NCBI GenBank assembly: GCA_024643705.1
Contig: JAHEML010000239.1
Coordinates: forward strand, 1 to 6,326
Origin: Caldilineaceae bacterium
GTDB lineage: Bacteria > Chloroflexota > Anaerolineae > Caldilineales > Caldilineaceae
Direction of reading: 5' to 3'
DNA length: 6,326 bases
Shown: in pieces, positions 1 through 4,846 of the stretch
How positions within the stretch are numbered: the first letter of the stretch is position 1
How the letters are laid out: every line of letters starts with the position of its first letter
Translations under genes and position numbers: made by a program
Notes under the pieces: generated by a model
The model's input: only the letters and a program-made list of their open reading frames with translations
What the model was told of the DNA's origin: nothing
Database searches by the model: none

Positions 1-113
1 AAGCCGAAAACAGCGGTCGTCAATTCACCCCGCTGGGTCATCAGGGGGGTTTTGACGCCGAAATAGGCCCGGTATGCTTGGGAATGACCATCGATCAACA
101 ACAATTTTGGCAT
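1..113 (-). CDS. polA: DNA polymerase I, N-terminal fragment (5'-3' exonuclease domain)
   Basis: Partial gene: it begins at ATG 113 and runs off the left edge, so only 37 codons are visible. The peptide begins MPKLLLIDGHSQAYRAYFGV and continues with a TQRGELTTAVFG segment. This is the start of the FEN-like 5'-3' nuclease domain of bacterial Pol I: a short beta strand, an invariant metal-binding Asp (D8), the Gly-His/Ser turn, the AYRA helix, then the (K/R)GE-x-T-x-A-V-x-G stretch. In the family this domain removes RNA primers and damaged 5' flaps, while the C-terminal polymerase domain, not visible here, fills gaps. A stand-alone 5'-3' exonuclease cannot be excluded because the rest is missing. 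No good ribosome binding site sits just upstream; the nearest purine run (AAGGG) is about 20 nt away, at the end of the preceding 71-residue gene. Translation may therefore be coupled to that gene, whose stop is 24 nt away and in the same frame. Confidence 0.78.
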   Translation of the reverse strand, partial: MPKLLLIDGHSQAYRAYFGVKTPLMTQRGELTTAVFG

Positions 114-137
114 GATGTGAAAGCCGTGATTACACCC

Positions 138-353
138 TTATTCTACGGCCAGTGAACCTGCATCCACCAGCTTTCGCACCGATTCAATCTTCAAGATTGA
201 GCGCAACGTGCGCATTTTGCGTCCGATATCCAGCCGATAGAGGCCGGTGGGCAGATCCAACACAAAGTTCTTTTGCGAGCGATTGACCAGCACTATCACA
301 TCTTTGGGGTCAAGAGCCCATGTCACTAGGTCATCCTTGCTGTTTTTCGCCAT
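138..353 (-). CDS. Small basic protein of unknown function, upstream of polA
   Basis: A complete 71-residue protein that I do not recognise. It is small and Lys/Arg-rich, with no signal peptide, no membrane segment and no cysteine. The pattern suggests a short beta-rich core: a VIVLVN strand (about 19-24), an FVLDLPTG strand-turn (30-37), then YRLDIG. A basic helical C-terminal half follows (RKMRTLRSILKIESVRKLVDAG, residues about 45-66). The start is well supported: ATG 353 has an AAAGGA Shine-Dalgarno at 361-366 with 7 nt spacing, and a near-consensus promoter lies about 100 bp further upstream. It ends in TAA 24 nt before the polA ATG, so the two are probably one transcript. Nothing in the sequence shows a link to DNA polymerase function beyond this adjacency. 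The gene is likely real because promoter, ribosome binding site and spacing agree. Confidence 0.7.
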   Translation of the reverse strand: MAKNSKDDLVTWALDPKDVIVLVNRSQKNFVLDLPTGLYRLDIGRKMRTLRSILKIESVRKLVDAGSLAVE

Positions 354-360
354 TTCCGTT

Positions 361-366
361 TCCTTT
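361..366 (-). promoter_or_regulatory. Ribosome binding site of the 71-residue gene
   Basis: On the minus strand this reads AAAGGA, 7 nt before ATG 353. It fixes the start of the small gene. Confidence 0.6.
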
Positions 367-437
367 GTTCAAGGAGCAACCAGCCCCAATCAGTGCTGAT
401 CTCCCTGGCCGCTGATTTCTCAAACAGATACAATCTC

Positions 438-452
438 GGCTATCCGATAGCC
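438..452. repeat. Inverted repeat at the predicted transcription start of the 71-aa/polA unit
   Basis: GGCTATCCGATAGCC is a 7-bp perfect inverted repeat around one central base. The predicted -10 box ends at 456, so the expected +1 (about 449) falls inside the repeat. It could be an operator placed to block initiation, or a stem at the extreme 5' end of the mRNA. A terminator for the glycosyltransferase gene is less likely because no T-run follows on the minus strand. Confidence 0.35.
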
Positions 453-455
453 ATC

Positions 456-484
456 ATTGTACTAACGCCCTTGGCTTTTGACAA
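456..484 (-). promoter_or_regulatory. Sigma-70-type promoter for the 71-aa gene and polA
   Basis: On the minus strand, TTGTCA (479-484, five of six consensus bases) and TACAAT (456-461, five of six) are separated by exactly 17 bp. The elements overlap the last codons and stop of the glycosyltransferase gene. The expected start near 449 gives a leader of about 95 nt before ATG 353. The near-identity to the EF-G-like gene's promoter (TTGACA-17-TACAAT) supports the call. Confidence 0.55.
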
Positions 485-1991
485 GATCAACCACGCGAAA
501 TAGGGTCGAACCACGCCGACCCTTTCGGCCCAATCCCAAGGCTTGGCCCACGTCCATGGTGACCATAAGCGCAAAGCCCGCGGTATAGAGCAACAGAAAG
601 GGGATGGACCACCACTGATCATAGGCCACCGCCAGAATGACACTGCCCAAGGCATAGAGGGCCAACAATGCCTCGCCCAAAACCAGTGGGTTTAGCGTCA
701 ACGCATATCCGCTACCCCGCCACGAATCAGCCCGATCCTGGACGCTGAATTTTGGCGTGCGCAGAAAGGGACCAGACAAGCCAGCAAGCCCTTGCCAAAC
801 AGCCACACTATTGTTCAGGCACAGCCCCATCCCCAGCAAGGTGAGCACAGGCAGATAAGCCCAGCGGCGCAACCACAGCCGGGGCGAGAGCCGGTGCTGG
901 GCCACGGCATAGAGCAGAGGCGGCCCCACCGAGGCAACGCTAAGCCAGGCCAAGGGGCGAAAGGGATCGACGCCCAGCAGCAGGAGAAGTGGCGTGATCA
1001 ACAGCAACAGCAATAGCATGGGGTGGAGCAGATAGTTGCCCAAATGAAAAAGGGCAGCCAACCGGGCGGGCAGGGGCCATCCGCTGTGCAAGACAGCACC
1101 ACCAAGCTTCTTGAGCGTTTGCACACTGCCTTTGGCCCACCGAAACTGCTGCCGTTTGAATGCCAGCAATTGGGGCGGAATCTCGGCGGGTGCAACCAGA
1201 TCGGGCAGAAAGAGGGGGCGCCAACCGGCCAGTTGCGCCCGATAGCTCAGGTCCAGGTCTTCGCACAAGGTGTCGGCCTGCCAGCCACCCACGGATGGAT
1301 CTTCGATGCAGGCTCGTCGCCAGACACCGCCAGAACCATTGAAGCCAAAAGGGTAACCCGCTGCTTGTCGGGCGCTCTGCTCTACCACAAAATGGCCGTC
1401 CAGAGCCAGAGCCTGGCAGCGGGTCAGCACAGAATAGTCCCGGTTCAGGTGGCCCCAGCGCGCCTGAACAAAACCGATCTGAGCTGCGTGATCACCCAGG
1501 AAATGGGGGATTACGTTGAAGAGAAAATCGGATGGCGGCTCAAAATCCGCGTCAAAAATAGCGATGAATTCGCCAGCAGCACTGGGCAATGCATCGGCGA
1601 GTGCGCCTGCCTTGTACCCCACTCGGTCGGCACGATGAATGATCTGGATATCGATCCCCCGGGCAAGCCAGAAGTCGACGCGGCGCTGGATGATGGCTGT
1701 TGTCTCGTCGGTGGAATCATCCAAGACTTGGATTTGCAGCCGGTCTGTGGGATAGTCGAGTGCCGCGCAGGCATCGATCAGACGAATGATGACGTGCCGC
1801 TCGTTGTAGACCGGCAACTGGACCGTGACAGAAGGGAACTGCGCCGATGGGGCGCTGGGGCTTGCGTTGGGCTGACGATGGCCCAGGAGGTGCAGAGTCA
1901 ACCAAAGAGCATGGAGGCCATACAGTCCAAGGCCAAGTGCAGCCAGAGCATATAGAATCTGGACCAATAATACCAACGCGCCCGCACCCAT
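462..1991 (-). CDS. Membrane family 2 glycosyltransferase, cellulose-synthase-like
   Basis: A 509-residue inner-membrane processive-type glycosyltransferase that should add sugars from a nucleotide-sugar donor to a growing beta-glycan. Numbering is from ATG 1991. An N-terminal membrane helix (about 3-27) and a short linker lead into the GT-A domain (about 52-300). This contains LPVYNE (59-64), VLDDSTD (89-95; UDP-binding Asp), the DAD metal-binding motif (147-149), NGSGG (218-222), CED with the presumed base D245 (243-245, in place of TED), and QQFRW (281-285, the Q-x-x-R-W acceptor motif). About five membrane helices follow (roughly 319-341, 345-365, 378-398, 437-457, 461-481), with RTPKF (411-415) in a cytoplasmic loop. 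This order matches BcsA/CslA-like enzymes. No PilZ domain follows, and no BcsB or cellulase gene is nearby, so the product could be a glucan, mannan or another polymer. An in-frame TTG at 2066 would add 25 residues, but it lies in the predicted -10 box and would translate a terminator-like hairpin; ATG 1991 gives a normal membrane N-terminus. Confidence 0.88.
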   Translation of the reverse strand: MGAGALVLLVQILYALAALGLGLYGLHALWLTLHLLGHRQPNASPSAPSAQFPSVTVQLPVYNERHVIIRLIDACAALDYPTDRLQIQVLDDSTDETTAIIQRRVDFWLARGIDIQIIHRADRVGYKAGALADALPSAAGEFIAIFDADFEPPSDFLFNVIPHFLGDHAAQIGFVQARWGHLNRDYSVLTRCQALALDGHFVVEQSARQAAGYPFGFNGSGGVWRRACIEDPSVGGWQADTLCEDLDLSYRAQLAGWRPLFLPDLVAPAEIPPQLLAFKRQQFRWAKGSVQTLKKLGGAVLHSGWPLPARLAALFHLGNYLLHPMLLLLLLITPLLLLLGVDPFRPLAWLSVASVGPPLLYAVAQHRLSPRLWLRRWAYLPVLTLLGMGLCLNNSVAVWQGLAGLSGPFLRTPKFSVQDRADSWRGSGYALTLNPLVLGEALLALYALGSVILAVAYDQWWSIPFLLLYTAGFALMVTMDVGQALGLGRKGRRGSTLFRVVDLVKSQGR

Positions 1992-2010
1992 ACAGTCACT
2001 TGCCTTTGCA

Positions 2011-2042
2011 CAAAAATAGACCGACGGGTCTCTCCCCGTCGG
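2011..2042 (-). terminator. Intrinsic-terminator-like hairpin in the glycosyltransferase leader (possible attenuator)
   Basis: Plus-strand bases 2021-2042 form an 8-bp perfect GC-rich stem (CCGACGGG paired with CCCGTCGG) with a 6-base loop. On the minus strand it is followed by TCTATTTTTG (2011-2020), the expected T-rich tract. It sits between the predicted promoter (2066-2094) and ATG 1991, so it could terminate transcription before the gene. It could instead be a backup terminator for EF-G-like transcripts, but then the glycosyltransferase would need a promoter in the 20 bp left. Confidence 0.5.
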
Positions 2043-2065
2043 CAATAGCGGAACATAACTGTACA

Positions 2066-2094
2066 AGTATAGCTGAAACCAAAACGCCCACCAA
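2066..2094 (-). promoter_or_regulatory. Candidate promoter of the glycosyltransferase gene
   Basis: On the minus strand, TTGGTG (2089-2094, weak -35) and TATACT (2066-2071, five of six -10 bases) are 17 bp apart. The expected start near 2059 would give a leader of about 68 nt containing the hairpin at 2021-2042. The poor -35 would suit a promoter that needs an activator, and direct repeats lie just upstream. Confidence 0.4.
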
Positions 2095-2109
2095 ATTCGG
2101 GCTGTTTCC

Positions 2110-2151
2110 CGTCCGGACGTTTGTATCTGGTTCGTATTTGGTTTGTATCCC
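2110..2151. repeat. Palindrome plus three 11-bp tandem direct repeats upstream of the glycosyltransferase promoter
   Basis: Three adjoining 11-base units, GTTTGTATCTG (2119-2129), GTTCGTATTTG (2130-2140) and GTTTGTATCCC (2141-2151), share GTTyGTATyyS. They follow CGTCCGGACG (2110-2119), a perfect 10-bp palindrome that shares base 2119 with the first unit. The spacing is about one helical turn, so proteins bound to each copy would face the same side. The block begins 25 bp upstream of the -10 box side of the -35 element at 2089-2094. A regulator-binding array is a reasonable reading, but nothing identifies the regulator. Confidence 0.45.
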
Positions 2152-2167
2152 CACGGAATACACCAAC

Positions 2168-2201
2168 AAGGGGTGGAGACCGCTGCCGGTTTCCACCCCT
2201 T
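2168..2201 (-). terminator. Hairpin downstream of the EF-G-like gene, probable terminator
   Basis: The 15-base arms AAGGGGTGGAGACCG (2168-2182) and CGGTTTCCACCCCTT (2187-2201) pair with a single imperfect position around a CTGC loop. This is the strongest stem in the 314-bp gap between the EF-G-like stop and ATG 1991. On the minus strand it is followed only by TTGTTGG, a weak T-tract, so termination efficiency is uncertain. A second, smaller stem (GCGCTG/CAGCGC, 2243-2261) lies between it and the stop codon. Confidence 0.45.
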
Positions 2202-2305
2202 GATTCAGAATTTCGTAAAATAAGTCTTATGGAATTTCATAGGCGCTGCTTGCAACAGCGCAAGCATAAAGCACCCATTCTCTTCAAAATTGCCAGAGCC
2301 GAGGA

Positions 2306-4378
2306 CTAATCTGGAATTTCGTCGTGCTCTTGCTTGAACTGGGCAACAATCCCATCAATCAGATGGCTGGGCACTGGTTCGTAGTGATCAAACTCGATGG
2401 AGTAGATGCCCCGGCCCTGGGTCATGGAGCGCAGGTCGGTTCCGTAGCGTAGAATCTCGGCCAGCGGAACCTGGGCACGGACGATCATGCGATTGGCGCG
2501 TTGCTCCATACCCTGCACCCGGCCCCGCCTCGTGTTGAGATTACCCATGACATCGCCCATATACTCTTCTGGCACTGTCACCTGAATGTTGTAGATCGGC
2601 TCCAACAGGGCTGGGCCAGCCTCGCGCATGGCCTGCTTGAACCCTTCGCGGCCAGCTGTCTGGAAGGCGATGTCCTTGGAGTCCACCGGATGGTATTTAC
2701 CGTCGTAGACAACCGCCTTGACATCCACGATAGGATAGCCCGCGATCACACCCTGATCCAGCACTTGGCGAATGCCCTTTTCGATGGAGGGAATAAAGAC
2801 GGTGGGGATAGCACCGCCGAAAACCTCGCTGGCATATTCAAACCCAGTACCCCGCTCCAGGGGCTCCACCCGCAGTTGGACATCGGCAAACTGGCCGGCA
2901 CCGCCTGTCTGCTTTTTGTGACGATAGTGGGCGTCCCCGTTACGCGTTACCGTCTCCTGGTAGGAGACTTTGGGCAGGGCGGTGTCAACCTTGACGCCAA
3001 ATTTGGTATCCAGGCTGCGAATAGCCGCATCGATGTGAGATTCGCCCATGCCCTGCAGAACGTTCTGCTTGGTGGCCTGAATATACTCAATGCTCAAAGT
3101 TGGGTCTTCTTCTGTCAAGGCATGGAGAGCCTGGCCCATTTTGGCGCTGTCGGCTTTGGTAGAGGGCGAGACAGCCACAGTGTACAGGGGCTTTGGGAAA
3201 ACAGGGGGTGTTATGACAACCGAATGAGAATGATCGCTGAGGGTGTCGGTTGTTAATACGGTATCCAGCTTTGTGACAACACCAATATCGCCAGCAATCA
3301 GCACATCTGTGGCATCCAACTCTTTGCCGGATACAAGAAAGACGTTCTGCATGCGTTCGTCGTTTTGGACGCGGGAATTGTGCAAATGGCTGTCTTTTAT
3401 AACCGAGCCAGAGAAGACGCGCACATAGTTCATGCGCCCCACATAGCGATCTACAATGGTTTTGAAGACCAAGCCAGCCGTCGGCCCATCGCCCTGGCTC
3501 TTCAGTAAGGAGATTTTGCCGTCCATGGTCGCCTCTACCGAGATTTCGTTGGGAGCCGGCACATAGCTTGTCATCGCCCGGATCAGGCTATAGAGGGCAA
3601 TATTGCCTGTGGCTGTCCCACAGAAAACCGGCACGATCTTGCCGCTGCGCACACCATCATGCAGGCCATGGCGTACTTCGTCTTCGGTCAGTTCTTCGCC
3701 TTCAAGATACTTCATGATCAATTCGTCGTCGGTTTCGGCGGCGGTGTCCACCAGTTCTTGCCGTGCCGCAGCCACTGCATCCAGCATGAAGTCGGGAATA
3801 TCGTGGGGTGTCTCATCGCGCCCCCGATACGCTTTGAGATCGACCAGATTCACGACGCCTTCAAAGCTTTCGGCACTCCCAATAGGAAGCTGAAAGGGTA
3901 CGACTTTACTGTCGGAAAATGTTTCTTGCAGGTCAGTCAACACTCGCTGGTAGTTGGCGTTCTCCCGATCCATCTTGTTCACAAAGACCAGGCGCGGTTT
4001 TTGGGCAGTGTCCAATCGTTCCCAGGCCAATTCTGTGCCAACCTCGACGCCGGCCACCGAATCCACCACAACCAGGCCCGCTTCGCACACGGCCAATGCG
4101 CTGATCACTTCTCCCATAAAATCGAGATAACCGGGGGTATCGACCAAGTTCAATTTCAGACCATGAAAATTGACAGGCACGACAGAGAGATTGATGGAAA
4201 TTTGTCGGCGATGCTCTTCTGGATCCCAATCGGAGACGGTTGTGCCATCTTCGATCCGGCCCATGCGAGAGAGCGCGCCAGAGTTGAAAAGCAGGGCTTC
4301 GGCCAGAGATGTTTTGCCGGAACTACCGTGTCCTACTATCGCCACATTGCGAAGCTGCGACGTGGTGAACTTAGCCAT
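2306..4378 (-). CDS. fusA: Elongation factor G-like translational GTPase (EF-G2 type)
   Basis: A 690-residue complete protein with all five EF-G domains: GTPase about 1-270, domain II about 300-385, III about 395-470, IV about 472-590, V about 591-690. GTPase motifs are GHGSSGKT (16-23), DTPGY (80-84), NKMD (134-137) and CGTA (253-256). Domain IV opens with VSYQETVTR (471-479). Domain V ends with TQGRGIYSIEFDHYEP (653-668), typical of the family. Canonical EF-G moves tRNA and mRNA through the ribosome and helps recycle it. This protein belongs to the EF-G-like branch (such as T. thermophilus EF-G-2 and mycobacterial FusA2): the P-loop lacks the usual AHIDAGKTT form, the catalytic His of DTPGH is Tyr84, and switch I reads RQISI where EF-G has RGITI. 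No rpsL, rpsG or tuf neighbour is seen, so a separate main EF-G gene elsewhere is likely. ATG 4378 follows AGGAGG (4383-4388) by 4 nt. The gene symbol is the family symbol and does not imply the housekeeping copy. Confidence 0.93.
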   Translation of the reverse strand: MAKFTTSQLRNVAIVGHGSSGKTSLAEALLFNSGALSRMGRIEDGTTVSDWDPEEHRRQISINLSVVPVNFHGLKLNLVDTPGYLDFMGEVISALAVCEAGLVVVDSVAGVEVGTELAWERLDTAQKPRLVFVNKMDRENANYQRVLTDLQETFSDSKVVPFQLPIGSAESFEGVVNLVDLKAYRGRDETPHDIPDFMLDAVAAARQELVDTAAETDDELIMKYLEGEELTEDEVRHGLHDGVRSGKIVPVFCGTATGNIALYSLIRAMTSYVPAPNEISVEATMDGKISLLKSQGDGPTAGLVFKTIVDRYVGRMNYVRVFSGSVIKDSHLHNSRVQNDERMQNVFLVSGKELDATDVLIAGDIGVVTKLDTVLTTDTLSDHSHSVVITPPVFPKPLYTVAVSPSTKADSAKMGQALHALTEEDPTLSIEYIQATKQNVLQGMGESHIDAAIRSLDTKFGVKVDTALPKVSYQETVTRNGDAHYRHKKQTGGAGQFADVQLRVEPLERGTGFEYASEVFGGAIPTVFIPSIEKGIRQVLDQGVIAGYPIVDVKAVVYDGKYHPVDSKDIAFQTAGREGFKQAMREAGPALLEPIYNIQVTVPEEYMGDVMGNLNTRRGRVQGMEQRANRMIVRAQVPLAEILRYGTDLRSMTQGRGIYSIEFDHYEPVPSHLIDGIVAQFKQEHDEIPD

Positions 4379-4382
4379 ACAT

Positions 4383-4388
4383 CCTCCT
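4383..4388 (-). promoter_or_regulatory. Ribosome binding site of the EF-G-like gene
   Basis: A perfect AGGAGG on the minus strand, 4 nt before ATG 4378. The spacing is short but the match is complete, and it fixes this start. Confidence 0.75.
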
Positions 4389-4425
4389 CATTTCAGCGGG
4401 AATACGTTGAAGATAAAGACTTTCG

Positions 4426-4460
4426 GTCGAGAGAAATGTTGGGCATCTCTCTGTATCGAC
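4426..4460 (-). promoter_or_regulatory. Stem-loop in the EF-G-like gene's leader
   Basis: In the minus-strand transcript, AGAGAGAUG (4444-4452) pairs along its whole length with CAUUUCUCU (4430-4438), with one G-U pair, around a CCCAA loop. After a 4-nt bulge the stem continues with GUCG/CGAC (4457-4460 with 4426-4429). No T-run follows on the minus strand, so it is not a terminator for this gene. It lies about 48 nt upstream of the start codon. It could stabilise the mRNA or form part of a regulatory fold. Confidence 0.4.
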
Positions 4461-4604
4461 GGGTATTTTTGATTACTCCAGAGTTGGGTCAGATTTCGAT
4501 TGCCGCGATACGTGGGGGTGGCACTCGAAACAGCAAGCCGGTAGGACAGGAAATCGATGGGATGAAGAAGGAAGAGGCCATGCGATTTACCGACAGCCGA
4601 GTGG

Positions 4605-4633
4605 ATTGTACTGAAAATTGATGCGAATGTCAA
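4605..4633 (-). promoter_or_regulatory. Strong sigma-70-type promoter of the EF-G-like gene
   Basis: On the minus strand, a perfect TTGACA (4628-4633) and TACAAT (4605-4610, five of six bases) are separated by 17 bp. This is the best promoter in the window. The predicted start is near 4598, giving an unusually long leader of about 220 nt before ATG 4378. Confidence 0.7.
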
Positions 4634-4735
4634 CGATGTAAATTTTGGTGATTGGACGGGCCCAGTCTTGATCGATTCTGTCCGTACCCAAAGCATATTC
4701 AGCAGGCCGCTGTACATTTCCCCATCCGGGTGGCT

Positions 4736-4763
4736 TTGCCCCTCACTCGGCATCTGGTATGAT
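4736..4763 (+). promoter_or_regulatory. Extended -10 promoter of the phosphatase-methyltransferase fusion gene
   Basis: TTGCCC (4736-4741, four of six -35 bases) is followed after 16 bp by TATGAT (4758-4763, five of six). A TG at 4755-4756 gives an extended -10 element that can make up for the weak -35. The expected start near 4770 leaves a leader of about 45 nt before ATG 4817. Confidence 0.5.
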
Positions 4764-4816
4764 CCCGAGTGGCGTGCATTTGGCCCAAAACAGTTCCAGC
4801 GAGCAACCCAACACGT

Positions 4817-4846
4817 ATGCAATCAAACGATATGCAATCAAACGAT
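4817..4846 (+). repeat. Perfect 15-bp tandem duplication at the start of the fusion gene
   Basis: ATGCAATCAAACGAT occurs twice head to tail (4817-4831 and 4832-4846). It keeps the frame and gives MQSNDMQSND, with two equivalent start codons. It looks like a recent slippage or short duplication event. Confidence 0.85.

Larger units (their letters stand above)
4379..4816. other. Divergent intergenic region between the EF-G-like and fusion genes
   Basis: This 438-bp gap contains two outward-facing predicted promoters (4605-4633 minus, 4736-4763 plus), about 100 bp apart. Most of it is the roughly 220-nt leader of the EF-G-like transcript, which holds a stem-loop and a possible 30-codon leader ORF (4489-4581 minus). 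A GC-rich imperfect palindrome, GACGGGCCCAGTC (4655-4667), lies between the two promoters and could serve either direction. I see no tRNA-like or recognisable riboswitch structure. Open frames crossing the whole gap on either strand run through both promoters and do not look coding. Confidence 0.55.

Noticed and set aside
389..400. ATCAGTGCTGAT interrupted palindrome in the leader of the 71-residue gene
   Set aside because: The arms are only 5 bp with a 2-base centre, and there is no supporting context.
1023..1955. 310-codon open frame on the plus strand inside the glycosyltransferase gene
   Set aside because: It is antisense to a gene with complete GT2 motifs. Its product has no recognisable domain and no ribosome binding site context, so it is a composition shadow.
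1992..2066. TTG-initiated extension of the glycosyltransferase by 25 residues
   Set aside because: The TTG falls in the predicted -10 box, and the extension would translate the terminator-like hairpin. The added residues are not membrane-like, and ATG 1991 starts directly at the first membrane helix.
2208..2322. Three copies of a GAATTTC(G/A)T-like 9-mer downstream of and at the end of the EF-G-like gene
   Set aside because: They are short and irregularly spaced, and one copy is coding sequence; this is consistent with chance.
2501..3256. 251-codon plus-strand frame within the EF-G-like gene
   Set aside because: It is a shadow of domains III-V of EF-G on the other strand; its Leu/His/Val-rich product matches nothing I know.
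3659..4621. 320-codon open frame on the plus strand opposite the EF-G-like gene
   Set aside because: It is antisense to conserved GTPase motifs, runs through the EF-G-like promoter region, and has no recognisable domain.
4769..4816. GTG at 4769 as an upstream start for the fusion gene
   Set aside because: It is in frame, but it lies at or before the expected transcription start, with no ribosome binding site.
4388..4822. 144-codon minus-strand frame covering the divergent intergenic region
   Set aside because: It would start upstream of and read through the strong promoter at 4605-4633 and the opposing promoter. No ribosome binding site or domain is visible.
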